Of a stretch of DNA of 51,320 nt, positions 25,965-38,567 are shown in pieces (within the stretch, counting starts at the first letter, position 1; each line of letters begins with the position of its first letter). The notes under the pieces were generated by a model, which was given only the letters and a program-made list of their open reading frames with translations, was not told the origin of the DNA and did not search any database. Origin of the DNA: Purshia tridentata. Lineage: Eukaryota; Streptophyta; Magnoliopsida; Rosales; Rosaceae. A program made the position numbers and the translations under genes. The DNA lies in contig QANT01001042.1 in assembly GCA_003254885.1 (NCBI GenBank), positions 1 through 51,320 of the forward strand, written 5' to 3'.

Positions 25965-27790
25965 AGTGATCGACTCTTCTCTTTTGGTCAGTGAGAAAAT
26001 CCTATATGAAACAAAACCCAGAAAGCATGAAAAGTTGAAAACTTTGGTGAAAGTTCAAGTCTTTGTGAGTAAATCAGAAGTCAGAATTCCCAACTGGGTG
26101 TTCCAAGAAAAACCCCGAAGCAGAATATTCAGGGAGGACTTAAATTATAAGAAAAACCCAGAAACATAAATTGGAGCTTAAAACAGAAAACAGTATCTGG
26201 GAAACAAAGAGAACAGGAGAGAAAACACAGTTGTAAGGTGAAATGTGTCTGTTTGGGAGATGGAAATATATTTATTGAGAGAGAAAAGAGAACTACAGCA
26301 GAGAAAGAAAGAGGTAAGAGTCTGGGCTGTGGTTGTGGAGGTCTATGTGTGTTCAGCTTAGAATCAATGTCAAAGACTTTGAATGTGTAAATGTTTCAAA
26401 AGGGTTGCTGTTGAATACGCGGTTTCGATATAAAAGAATAGAGGAATTCATTTGTGTTGAGCAATGCGTAGTGCTTACCTGGTCTTCATCTTTCTGCTTC
26501 TTCCTCTCTCTTTCTTACTTCATTGGCTTACGGCACTCGCATCTGCCGTTATACTTTTTACACTTACCAACCAGCCTGCCAATCTCTGTCTCAGATAGTT
26601 TTTAAGTTCACATGGTAAAACACTTTGCTCTTGGTTTTGACTCTGGTTTAGCTTAGGAATAATTAATTTTTCTTTTCTTACCAATTTTGGTAACCAAAAT
26701 AACTACTTGGTTAATAGTAAATTTTCTCAACACCAATTCTTTCATGGCTAATTACTAAATTTTGCAAACTTTGTTATCGAAAGATAACAATTAGATTTTA
26801 AAGAGTTAATCCCATCATTATTTGTTTTTTCATGTTAATATATCACTAGTTTTTGTACTTACTGATTATACTTAATTCTCAAAATTAAAAGAACATAAGT
26901 ATATAGCTCTTGAAAGTCAAGACACTAAGGTGGCGGACATATTTCCTTCTTATTTAATTCACTATATTTTTCAGATAATTATGACCATTCAATCAAGCAA
27001 TGCTTAAATTAATTCAGACTTTGTTTAAGCGCTGCTACTGTGCTAGACGAGTTAAAGTGTCAATAGTATTTCTTAATTAAACTTGGAGTTAGTTAAGAGA
27101 AATCAGTCAAAACATATATTTAATTATTTTGGTCCAACTTTCTTTTACTTTTTCAGAGCAAAAGCAAGTGAAATGAAATGAAAAAAATCAACCATTTATG
27201 TCCGACATCTTGTCTCCTTTTGTGAACGCATGCACGTATATATTTATGTTTTTCCCATTTGGATTTTGGACCAATCACTGTACCAGAAACATGACAACAG
27301 CTTCCACCAGTAAGAATTTCAAAGGGGAAACCTTTTTTTTCTTTTTTCCTCTTTTATAATAAATTTTTTTCTCAATCTTTAAACATTTTCTTTGTCAAAC
27401 TCTTATTCTTTTGGTCACATCTTGACTTGCTGGGCATTTTAGCAATGAGTCACCAAACAAAACTGACAAAAATAGGGAAAAAAATCAATTAGATGATGTG
27501 GGTTGGCAAGTAATTAACAGAATAGACTGAAAACTAAAAGCATGGACTTGCTGCATAAAGATGTAGCTCTAAGCTCTTAGCCAAAATTTTTGTCAAATAC
27601 CAATGTGTCGTTGAAGGTTGTATCTTCTATAATGGTCTTCTTTAGAGCAACAGGCCAGGTTAGAAGAAAATTCAAATTGACAGTGATTCTAAGTTGGTCA
27701 TTAATAATGTGATGGGCCATTTTATTCACAAAATTTGTATATAACTGAAAATTTACCACATTAGTTGGTGAACAAATTTAATAAACATAT

Positions 27791-28383
27791 GAAGTTTTCA
27801 AAAGTAAATAAATTTAAGTACTACTTGCTTCGTGATCTTATCTTCCACACAATATATAGTTTATGGTACTATATATAATTCTTTTTTTATATCTTGTGAA
27901 TAGATTAATTGTGTTATCGGTAAAATTTCATTCCATTGATACAAAAAAAATGAAAGACCCAACCCAATATTTACATAATTTGAAAATAGGTTACCAATTT
28001 ATCCAACTATCCATATAATATCCATATAAAAATGATAAAAAAGAAGCAAGAGGCACCAAGTCACCTCTCAAATATGATCTTGCAAAGAAGTTTTCAAAAG
28101 TTAATAAATTCAAGTAATACTTGCTTCGTGATCTTATCTTCCACACAATATATAGTTTATGGTACTATATATAATTCTTTTTTTATATATTGTGAATAGA
28201 TTAATTGTGTTATCGGTAAAATTTCATTCCATTGATACAAAAAAAAATGAAAGACCCAACCCAATATTTACATAATTTGAAAATAGGTTACCAATTTATC
28301 AAACTATCCATATAATATCCATATAAAAATGATAAAAAAGAAGCAAAAGGCACCAAGTCACCTCTCAAATATGATCTTGCAAG
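27791..28383. repeat. Recent tandem duplication, period 296 bp
   Basis: GAAGTTTTCA at 27791 recurs at 28087, and sequence similarity continues for the full unit up to CTTGC near 28383. Only a handful of substitutions and single-base indels separate the copies. The unit has no ORF. The near identity points to a recent unequal crossover or replication slippage. Confidence 0.92.
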
Positions 28384-29957
28384 CAATGGAAGGCAACTTT
28401 TTGCACACTTGAATTCTTGACTATTGACTATGTAAAGTATATATGGACCAACTGCATATGATGAAATTCCCTAGTTAAATATGGGAGGAATGTCTGCCAT
28501 TAATTTCTTAGAATGTTGAGCAAGACACCACCCATGACACATTGAAATATGAACACAAACATATAAAGTTTTGTGAACGGAGTTGGAGGAGACATATATA
28601 CATAAGCTTTTGAGTAGTAGCATATAATATAAATATATGGATGTTATCAAGAAATGCATGGGTAATGGGTATAGGTTTGTGTTGGACCAATACTGGATTT
28701 TGAAGTATTGTTGACTTCGAAAAATAGCATTCTTATAAAGCCTTATTTAAATAGACAGGGCTTTGAAAGTGGACCTTAATTGTGTGCTTTCGTGTTGGTG
28801 TATAATTTGTCTCTGCTGCCATGTGATGCTGACTTTGAAATATGTAGTTTAATACTTTAATTAATTATGTGACCCTTTATCTAAGTACCCCAAGTTCTTG
28901 AATCCAAAGTCTAGTATTTCTGCAAACCCAGATTTTGCATTCAATTCCCACGTTGCGTATTGGATGGTAGGATTTTAAGGTATGAAAATACTATTTGTGA
29001 GATGTAACTTTCACTAAGCTATTTGATTAGGAAAAAATAATAAGTAAAAAACAAACCATTATTAAGAAGGGAGATCATGGCCTTGTATTTAGGTTATTTG
29101 TACTCATATTTCTTTAACTTAGCCTCTTTATTAGTAATAATTTCAGAACTTTTATTTAAGTAATTCTCTCTCATTAGACAATATGACATGTTATATTACA
29201 GATTATAATAATACACATAAATGCTTTGAAGTTGTGCTTACCCACTTACGTATGCTTATATAACCCATATATACTTTATAAGAAAATAATATAAAATAAA
29301 AATTGTAGATTTTTTTGGCGCCAATGACATTTTTCCTTCCAAAAATGCAATCTTATAATATGGATAAGTGTTTAGTGGAATGTGAGGGAGAGGAGTTTTG
29401 GTTTGACACACAAAAAAAGTAGGTGGTGTGGTGCTTGCGGCAGTCCCAACACGCAATCACGTTTTAGGTTTGCATCAGGAATTATCAAAATAACCAAATT
29501 CAAGCCTGCCCATTAAGCACTGCTTGTTTCTTGGAGGACGTGAAAGATGTTGAAGGTTGGGAAATTTTATGGGAATTTCCATTACATAATCTGTCTTCTA
29601 GCATTTGGATTTGAATCAAAATGCCACATTCTTTTCTTCAATTGTCCCCATGAGAAAATCTCTACTTGACTTTTGAATTGTTTTGCTTGACTTTTTTTTG
29701 CCTCTTCTTATCCTATTCTTAGAATGCTTCTCTCTTACAAAAAAAAAGAAATGCAGAGTTGATATGGAATCAAAGATACAGAGTTGTCCAAATGTAGCAC
29801 TACGTTTGGCGCTACGTCTTGTCTATTTATATTTCACATTATCTCTGCATTCTTTTTCCGCATAAGAGAAAAATTCCTTATTCTTATATTATTTTCAACT
29901 ATTTTTCCCCTATTTGATAAGTTAATTAATATATTAAATATTCGTCATAATCTAACT

Positions 29958-30065
29958 CAAATTGAGAAATTAAAGTGAGAGATTGTATTTTGAATAATAT
30001 AAGCGATATCCGATTCAAATTGAGAAATTAACTTGAGAGATTGTATTTTGAATAGTATAAATGAG
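29958..30065. repeat. Short tandem duplication, period 58 bp
   Basis: CAAATTGAGAAATTAA at 29958 recurs at 30016, followed in both copies by GAGAGATTGTATTTTGAATA. The second copy is truncated. Confidence 0.8.
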
Positions 30066-30958
30066 TGACATACACCCCAATATTTATATTTGACCTAACG
30101 ATTGATATAAAAGTATTCAACTTCAACGGTCTAACTTAATTCTACTAGAAGACGACCATTTCGTCTAAAATCATAGATGCATGGTTTATATGAGCTAATA
30201 CTCATGTTTTGTGAAATTTAGATTAGGTCAAAGTGATCATTAAATGTTTAATAAAGCATTTGTAGGGGAGTGGAGTAAAGGTGAAAGACAGAGAGTCTTG
30301 CAGGTTGGAAAAGTAGTTGGACCTTGGGGCGAGTCAAGGATAGTACTCGACTGGATTCAAGTAGAAAAGGCAACAAGCCATAAAGCCCAAATGGGAGGCG
30401 CCATATTCTGGGCATTTATTGGGCTTTTCTGGGATTGGGCAGCTGAGCCCCCAACGCTGTAACCCTCTCCATTTGTATACAGAGATAAAATGAAAAGTGT
30501 AAATTCATAAAAATATTAGCCTGGTTTCTGAGATCAAATGCTATGTTTCAGAACAGGAACGTAAGAAGGATATGTAGATTTCGAACCAATCTTCAAAGCA
30601 AAATGAAGGACAGTTAGAACTTCCACAGGATTTTTACACAAGTTTGGACAATGCAGAAGAAGGTGCACCATGCTTCAACTTGTCAAATAGTAAATACGTG
30701 GTTTTATTAGTCATACAAGTATAACAGCTTCAAGTAGCTGGCTCTTTCGGCCATCCAGACACGTTGTCTTTAGAATAAGTAGGAGAGATGTGGGAGAATA
30801 GAATACATTAGAGCTGCTTCTTTGGAATCACAGTACACTTTCAAAGTCTCATAGGAGTAGAATGCATCATGTTTAGTGGGACACTAATTGATACATGTAG
30901 TTAAGCCAGCTCCCATCAGATGTTTTGTACAAACTACAAATCACAGCCACGACTATAT

Positions 30959-33340
30959 CTAGTTTGATACAGACTCTACAGGCCTTTCAGACAAATCTTG
31001 CAATCCACAAACCATATTTGCAGGTACAGCTATGTCAATCATTTTTGGATATGAGAGGTTTAGATCTGTAACAAGCAAAAGATTTGACTTAGTTCTAACC
31101 TTAAATGAAATGGCAGTTTTAAAATTGAACATGGTTTACATTTAAAAATTTGGCTGCTAAAAGTTTTACTTACTTTCCATGATATTTTGAAAGGCTCCCT
31201 GCAGAAAAGAGTTCAAGAATAAAGTTAGTTAGCTACATATAGGGAAGAAGTGAAATTTATGCAGCGCATATGGCCTAAAAGCATGCAAATTATCTATGGT
31301 GATTACCTACTTTATTCAGCTAATAATCTTCACACAATAGCAAAACCTATATTTCATAATTTTCCCTTAAATTTCAGAAGAATTGTCTTACAACATCTGT
31401 GCAACACTAGCTAGTATTAACATTCTTAGTAAAATTAAGTAATCACTTTTGGGTTGAGGCTCCTATAAACTGGTATTGCCTCTTGTAAATATCATGTGAA
31501 GACATCTTAGTTAAATTTTTGTTGACCCCGGATATGTAGAACATGTTGACAATTAAATTCATTACAGTAATCATTATCCATTTGTCAACAATCTTTCTGA
31601 AAAAAACTAAATGTAGCAACTGCAAGGGTTAACACTTTTGAGAAAAATATATACCTCATCTTTTGTCAGCCGAGGATTATAGAGCATCTCTTCCCCTACG
31701 GTGCTAACCTGCATTTAAAACAAACATGTGGTATAAGCAGCTGCCTAGATGTACTTAGTATAGAAGAGATAGACAATGGACGGTTCCATACAGTGAATCC
31801 CTTGTAATCATGCGCAGGATAGATGAAAGTATTCTTTGGCAATGTGAAAATCTGGATTCACAAACACAAAAGAATTAGAGGTTTGCCAACACAACGTTAT
31901 GTATTAAACAAATTTCTTTCCCATTATATCATAAGTATGCTATCTTATCAACATGTGCCTGCCTGTGAATGCACTGATTTGTAGAGTTGATGTGAACTGC
32001 CACCCTGCAAGCAGATTAAAGAAATAAAACAAAGGGTACTTGATTAATACACCTAAAAGTCCTGTTTTAAAAATGAATCAACTCTTCCACCAGCAAGTTG
32101 TTGCTAGTCTTAAATTTTGTCACAGAAAAGTACCATAAAAAAGAGTTCGAAAAGTTTAAGATATTATACCTGAAAATCAGTTCTCCCACATCCACGTATG
32201 AGCAAGGCATCTCCAGTGAAAGCCATCCTAGGTTGGGGCTGATTAGGCCCATCTCCTGTAACATAGGTAACACAACCTAATGTATGCCCAGGAGTAGCTC
32301 GAACCTGCAACACAAATACACACATAAGATACATACTTACAAACACACCTACACACCTGCACACATACACATGCAGACACACACATATAAAAACACAACC
32401 ACACACGCCCAACACAGAGAATCGCATATAAAACTAACTAGTTCAAAAATAGTAGTTACTAGGCAAGCTTAAACACACAGCTTTTCCTTTGCAAACCATT
32501 AGCATTTTCCATGATACATGCAAAAAACTCAAAAACAAATTTTTTTTTTTATTTTTAAAACCCAAGTGCTGCCACACCTCCAAAAACAGGTCGCCAAAGT
32601 ATATTTTGTCACCAGCTTCAATAAGAAGATCAGCTTTGGATTTGCTCGCCTTCGAAATGACAGACTTCACACCAGGAAGCTTAGTCTGCCACAAACAAAC
32701 AAATATATGTATTATCAATCGAAAGAAACAAAAGAGAGATTGATTTTTCATTTGCTGTTGTATTGCATCAAAGAATACAAAATTTTCCCAAATAGCAACA
32801 TTGCAAAGCCATTAAGCTCGAAAGTCCAAACCTTTAAGAGACCGGTACCAGTTACATGATCTGCATGAACATGAGTATTCATAGCATAAATCAGCTTCAG
32901 TCCCAACTCTTTAACAAGAGAGAGATCCCTCTCCACCGTCTTGTCCACCGGGTCAATCAACTGCAACAAATTAAATCAATGCGATGATAATCAAATTAAT
33001 TAATTAATTCCCGGACCACTAAATCAAACACCACAAAATTGATTTAAGCAAAATTAATATAAAAAAATTAAAAATTTACCAGAGCGGGTTTGTCGGGTTG
33101 AGACACGTCAGCGAGCAAATAAGTGTAGGTGGAAGACTCCTTCTCGAAGAGCTGGCGGAAGAGGAGCTTGTCGGAGGAAGACGACGTCGTATAAGCAGAG
33201 GCAGAGGCAGCCATTTTTTGGGTGCGAATTGGAGCAGGAGCGACGGATTGGACAGAGAGGTTGGAGAAATGGGAAGAGGACGATGATGAAGAAGAGCGAG
33301 TGAGAGGCGAGACGAATCGGAGGAGTGTGATTCGAAGCAT
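30959..33340 (-). CDS. ETHE1: Persulfide (sulfur) dioxygenase ETHE1, mitochondrial
   Basis: Nine exons give 306 residues: 33080-33340, 32832-32960, 32578-32685, 32170-32304, 31963-32004, 31792-31851, 31655-31708, 31174-31198 and 30959-31065. The N-terminus (about 1-55) is rich in Arg and Ser, consistent with a mitochondrial transit peptide. A second in-frame Met at residue 43 (MAASASAY) could give a shorter form. The metallo-beta-lactamase fold shows THVHADH (H117, H119, D121, H122), PGHT (H173), TGD (D198) and PAHD (H239). In ETHE1 a single iron is held by two His and one Asp from this set. The enzyme oxidises glutathione persulfide to sulfite and glutathione in mitochondrial cysteine/sulfide catabolism. 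Intron 5 has a GC donor (CAG|GCAGGC at 31962-31961); all other introns are GT-AG. The gene diverges from the NSUN6-like gene. The high match to plant ETHE1/GLY3 makes the call firm. Confidence 0.95.
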
Positions 33341-33802
33341 TGGGCTTGTTTGGTAGTAGTAGTGCTTTACTTGCCGTTCGTGACAGAGCGATGATATCGA
33401 ATCGATTGCTTAGCAGATTCGTTTCGGTTGGACGTTACTTGTTTTTTTAAGGTGCTATTATTATTGTTTGTGCGTGTCCAACTTATCTGTGACATCAGCA
33501 GAGGATAACGACTTTCTATTGGTTTCCGCGCGCCAAATGGGAAATGACAGCGACAGGCTACAGCTATGAATGCTCGTATCATAACATTATCACCCTTTCA
33601 CAAATTACAATTTACAACCTTTTTTTAGCGCCATTTTTTAACCTCTCCCTTTAACCGCCAAATAGGCCCAAAAGAGTTGAAGCCCAAACTGGCACTTACA
33701 GTTACAGAAACTGCCCCGGCCCAATTTTCGATCCCCGAACCCGACTGCCTGAGGCTCCGAGCTGCTGCAACCAAAATGCAGCTGCTTCCTCCGCCACTTT
33801 GA
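33341..33802. promoter_or_regulatory. Shared bidirectional promoter of ETHE1 and the NSUN6-like gene
   Basis: Only 462 bp separates the two divergent start codons. Site II motifs lie at 33341-33346 (TGGGCT, in the ETHE1 leader), 33665-33670 and 33718-33723 (GGCCCA) and 33681-33686 (AGCCCA). GCGCCAAA at 33530-33537 is the complement of TTTGGCGC, a match to the E2F consensus TTTSSCGC. The positions suggest the NSUN6 side uses the site II cluster 80-140 bp from its ATG. Confidence 0.6.
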
Positions 33803-36800
33803 ATGAAGAAGAAAGCGAGGGATTTGCTCAGAAACATCCGCACCTTCTTCACCAAACAGCAACAGATGGAAGACTCACCAGAGCGTTACAGTTACAACCC
33901 AACTCTGCGTTGGAACGCCGACGTCGAAAACTACTTCGCCAAAGCCTACGGACCCCTCCATTTCTCTCGCATCTCCAAAGCCCTAACGTACTTCACTCGC
34001 TCTCTCTCACTGTATTCATTTCATGTGTGCTTCAATTTTTCTTATGAGTTCTGTGTTTTGTTTTGTTCTGGTTTGGTTTGCTTAGGCGTCCGTCTTGCTA
34101 CTCCTGCATACGCGTGAACACACTCAAGTCCACAGCCGATGCCGTCATTGACAAGTTGAAAGCATTTCTGAAAGAAAGCGGGGGTGCCATTTCAAAGTGT
34201 GAAATTGCAGGGATGGACTACGTTCTGTTTGTGAAGGGTTCAGGTCCTCACGCCATTGATTATGGTTGTGCTGCAGATGGAAAGCCTCCAAAGGAGGTAC
34301 TTGTCAGCCGGAAATGCGCCGAGGCTGTTCTTCGAGGTGCCCAGGTTAGCTTTTTGCTTTTTTATTTCGTCTGTCGTTGTTTTGTTCACTCAGTGGTAGA
34401 CTGGTTAGCTGACAGAAACTGTTTTACATTCAGGTGTATGTTCCTGGTGTACTGGCTTGCAGTGCTCATGTTGAGAAAGGGGAGGATGTTGTGGTTTCAG
34501 TTTCTGTTGAGCAGCCTGGGGTTGATGGTGGATGGGTAGTTGGGATCACTCGCGGGACTATTCTGCAGGGTCTACCAACAGGTAACTAGTGTTTTATTGA
34601 TGTTAGGCAAATTATTGATGTTGAAAAGCTAGTTATTGTGTCCTTTTTAACCGCATTTATTTATTTATTTATTTTTTCATTTTGCTTAAGTGGTCATGGA
34701 TAATACATGTTGCTGTAATGATGTTTTAGATCCTTATCATCTTGAACGAAGTGGGCTGTATATCGGCAAAGGAAGAGCAATGATGTCAAGGTCTGGGCTT
34801 TTCCGTGCTACAGAAGGAGTTGCTGTGGATATGAATAACAGAGTATTTAATCTGCATTCCTTTCGTGGTATGATTTATTCCTTCTCCACAAATTATAATG
34901 AAGGCTGTGTTGGAAGTGGATAGTATCTTTTGCTACAAAAGAATAGAATCCTACTTCTCTTCTAAGTTTGAATGCATTTCATAATGGTGTGGGTTTATGG
35001 TTTTGCATTCTGCTTTACAAGCTATTATAACTGCAATGTTTTTTTATTTGGGCTTTCAGATGTGCTTGAGGGGGAAATATTTCTTCAAAATCTGCCAAGC
35101 ATTGTCACTGCTCATGCACTAGGTACCTCTTACAGTATTTTGTTTATCTAAAGAAATTTACATATCTTGTTGATTCATAATTACCATTGATTCTGAATGA
35201 CTGCGTTTTGGGGTGTCAAAATCACAAAAACTACATTATCTTGTATGTGTTTTGCAAAGTAGTAATCTTTATCATTTTTGGTTTTTCTGAATTTGTGTGG
35301 TTATTATTTCTATCATAGTTTTCAAGTATGCCTCCTTGCATAGGAATTAACTAGCTGTTGCTTACCATACTCATCTTACAATATTTAATGAACTTTTTAT
35401 CTTAGTAATATTGTTATTGTTCTTGTTTTTCTTTTTATGTCTTAGATCCTCAAAAAGGTGAGCGCGTATTAGACATGTGTGCTGCTCCAGGAGGGAAAAC
35501 AACTGCAATTGCAATTCTAATGAAGGATGAAGGAGAAATCATTGCTGTTGATAGATCTCACAATAAGGTAAATTTTCTAGTTAGAGATGTGATGAAAACA
35601 GTGTCGCCCTTTCCCTTGTTTTATGGTTCCAGTATCCAACTTTTGGCCAAGCATATCTCAAGGAATTCATAAGGTATTGGTTGAGTCTTGTTAATACATA
35701 TGGTGTGATTAATTATGCGGGGAGATAACAGTATTTTATTGCTCCTGACTTGACATATTGATACATGTAAACAAGTACTAATGTTATTTTTGCCCATTCG
35801 GCTCCATTTTTGGCATAATGTGAAGCCATATTCATAAATTGATCTCACTTACATTTGATTGGATTGTTGTGAATTTCTATAGATCTTCAAATGGCTTCTC
35901 ATATGTGTCAGATTCTATGTTTCTTACTTTAAGTCATTTACGGGAAGATGAAGTTATTTCATTGATCTGGGATTTTCAATGTTCAATAACAAATTTTCCT
36001 CTTCTTGATTTCTTTGCTTTAAGGCTTCTGCTTTCTTGTGTTAATTACACCCACCATATTTTCAGGTGCTGGATATTCAGAAATTGGCTGCTGAAATGGG
36101 CTTGAGTTGTATAACCACATGTAAACTTGACGCTCTAAAAGCTGTTTGTCAAAGGAATGAATCTGATGATATGCTTGATCTATGTTGTACTAAGGATAGT
36201 CATGCTGTAGCCATTCAAGGTTCCAACTTGATGAAGTCAGAAGTAGAAAAAATTAATTCAATTACTCCAGAAAGGTTGAATGGTGACAAGGATTTTAAGA
36301 GAAGTGGTAGGTAAATTTTACTTGTATGGTTTGATGTAGTTTCTGCTTTGTTTTTGGTTCTGATAGACAGGAATTTTTGGAAAGCGTTTAATTCTTCAGA
36401 AGCCTCACTATTTCTGAAAACCACCTTTAACTTGCAAAATATAAACAAGAATTTATATCGGAATTTGTTGGAAAGCCTTTAATTCTTCAGAAGCCTCACT
36501 ATTTCTGAAAACAACCTTTAACTTGCAAAATATAAACAAGAATTTATATCAGGAAGCATCTCTATATGGTTTTCTTTTTCGTATGAGTGATATGGTTGCC
36601 ACTCTTTCAATTTTGTTATATGCATGGTAAATGTTTCTCTCTGAACTTAGAAATTCAACTCTAATTAACTCAATTTTCTAGTTAGCAATGAAAAAGCGAA
36701 TGAGAGAACTTACATTAGCAAAGCTGACATCAGGAAGGAAATGCGAAGAAAACGGAATGGTCCAGGAAGAAATCAATGCATTGGTGGTAAGGTTGAGAAT

Positions 36801-37965
36801 TCAAAAGGTTTTGCTCCCAACAGCTTTGATCGAGTCCTTCTTGATGCTCCCTGTTCTGCTCTTGGTTTAAGACCTCGGCTATTTTCTGGAGAGGTACTAA
36901 ATACAATCAAATCTTGTTCTGCTTCTAATTTAAATTATTTATTGTTTTTGGCTTTTTTGTTGCTCTCATTCTCTTATAATGACTTGTGTTCTTGATATCT
37001 TATGTTTGTATGCATATATAAGGGTGTTTTGGTGACAAGCATTCAGTAAGTGTTTGATAAAGTTTTTTACTTATTCCAGGAAACAATTGAATCCTTGAAA
37101 AAACATGCGAAGTATCAAAAGAAAATGTTTGATCAGGCTGTTCAGTTAGTTCGGCCTGGCGGAGTTCTTGTGTATTCAACGTTAGTAGATATGCCTTCTT
37201 TGTTTGTAGTGTTATTGAGCATTTCACGATAACTTTTCAAGTAATGAATGGTTGACTCATCTTACCCTTGAACTGAACATCCTATCTTGTTTTTGTCTCT
37301 AGATGTACTATAAATCCCGGAGAGAATGAAGCTTTGGTTAGGTATGCTTTGGATAAATATAAATTCCTCTCCTTGGCACCACAGGTTCGCTTTTGAACAC
37401 TCAATTTTTTGTTTAACAATGAGGAATTATCACCTTCTCCACTTCTGATTTGCATTCTGTTGACTTTGATTTTCAGCACCCAAGAATTGGAGGACCTGGG
37501 CTTGTTGGTCATTTTGAATTTCCTGATGGATATATTGAGTGAGTTCAGTTCTAATCATATGCCAGTATTTACGTTCATTCTTATTGCCCTTCTCTTTATT
37601 GTAGATTGAAGTTTTATAAAGTTGGTATCATGTGAAAATAAATGCTTCTGCATGCTTATCTTGTTTATTTCTTAGTTAGTAGTTACAGAGGAGAAACTAC
37701 ATTTGCTGATGCTTGATTCCTTTTGATTCTTAAAACATGAAAAATTCTTTAAACTGAGTTTTTTTGGTTTATCTCCAGTCAATTATGTAAGTGTAAATCT
37801 TGTGCTCTTTATTATGATGGACCTGACAGGGAGTGGCTAAGGCCTGGTGAGGAAGAACTTGTTCAGAGGTTTGATCCATCGTCTCCGCTTGATACAATTG
37901 GGTTTTTCATAGCCAAGTTTATGGTTGGATCAAATGAAGCTGACTTAGAAAAACGTGCAGCATGA
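33803..37965 (+). CDS. NSUN6: NSUN6-type RNA (cytosine-5) methyltransferase with PUA domain
   Basis: Twelve exons give 582 residues: 33803-33987, 34086-34344, 34434-34581, 34730-34867, 35060-35122, 35446-35567, 36066-36306, 36682-36893, 37080-37180, 37303-37384, 37477-37538 and 37830-37965. A PUA RNA-binding domain (about 115-235) sits between a short N-terminal part and the Rossmann methyltransferase domain, the order that marks NSUN6. The SAM motif is DMCAAPGGKT (about 275). The two cysteines of m5C enzymes are present in DAPCSALG (C443) and YSTCTINPGE (C491, the expected nucleophile). Between the SAM motif and DAPC lies a long Lys/Arg-rich insertion (about 330-425). Human NSUN6 methylates C72 of tRNA-Cys/Thr and some mRNAs; the plant substrate is inferred. 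The closest Arabidopsis gene I recall is At1g06560. An in-frame Met at 33866 (MEDSPERY) fits the family start better and would give 561 residues; the extra 21 residues are basic. Confidence 0.92.
36371..36550. repeat. Tandem duplication (about 90 bp) inside an NSUN6 intron
   Basis: GGAATTTTTGGAAAGCG... (36370 onward) recurs as GGAATTTGTTGGAAAGCC... (36460 onward). Both copies continue through TTCAGAAGCCTCACTATTTC to ATAAACAAGAATTTATATC with very few differences. The repeat is wholly intronic (intron 7) and does not touch splice sites. Confidence 0.9.
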
Positions 37966-38567
37966 CAAGATCTAACTAAGGGTGTATGAATAACCACAAG
38001 TAGTCTTAACTAGAATTCATAGTTCACCTGATAAATTTCCTTCTGGAATGTAATTTAAGATGGTGCTTATTAAAGGTCCCATGTTTCACTACATTAGAGA
38101 AGACTTATGAATTTAAAGTGTATCCTCTGTACGTTTTTGGATCTCTGATTGAAAGTTTCACCATCAGTTGATTATTATACAAATCAGATTATGAAAATCA
38201 GCTCATTGAAGTTCTCGACTTAGTGACCACTACATAACCCTGAATGAATGAGTTGTATTGATTGTACATTCACGAGAAGAATACTGCAAGAAAGCTGTGT
38301 TTGAAAATCATGTTCATTGTTCCTTCATCTTTGAATTTCTATTATCCAGTGCGTGATAATTTGAATGTGTGAGAGGTTGCAGATGATGGTTGTTTGCAAG
38401 AGCTGTTTTCTAAGTTCTGATATGCAGTAAACCAATACTATAATAACTGTGATGCACATATTTTGATTGGTTATGTACTCAAATTATTTGGTCAGCAGAT
38501 ATTAAAAAGGCATACATGCATTGGTAGGGTTGGCCCATAAATCATGCTTTATTTCTAATTTTCCTCC
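37966..38567. other. Convergent 3' flanks
   Basis: This holds the 3' untranslated region of the NSUN6-like gene and, on the other strand, that of the small acidic-protein gene. Nothing else is seen. Confidence 0.5.

Larger units (their letters stand above)
25965..30958. other. Long gene-free intergenic stretch
   Basis: The first 300 bases or so hold the protease leader and promoter with purine-rich (GAGAGA) sequence. After that I see only AT-rich DNA, two tandem duplications (listed separately), and a TGGGC-rich patch at 30383-30455. The small frames here, for example 72 codons at 30244-30462, have no recognisable protein character. Confidence 0.5.

Noticed and set aside
30244..30462. 72-codon frame in a TGGGC-rich patch, possibly a small gene or promoter
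   Set aside because: No recognisable protein character, no splice partners, and no gene start on either side that the motifs could serve.
34063..34539. 158-codon continuous frame in the NSUN6 region
   Set aside because: Reads through introns with standard GT-AG borders; only the exon parts match the family.
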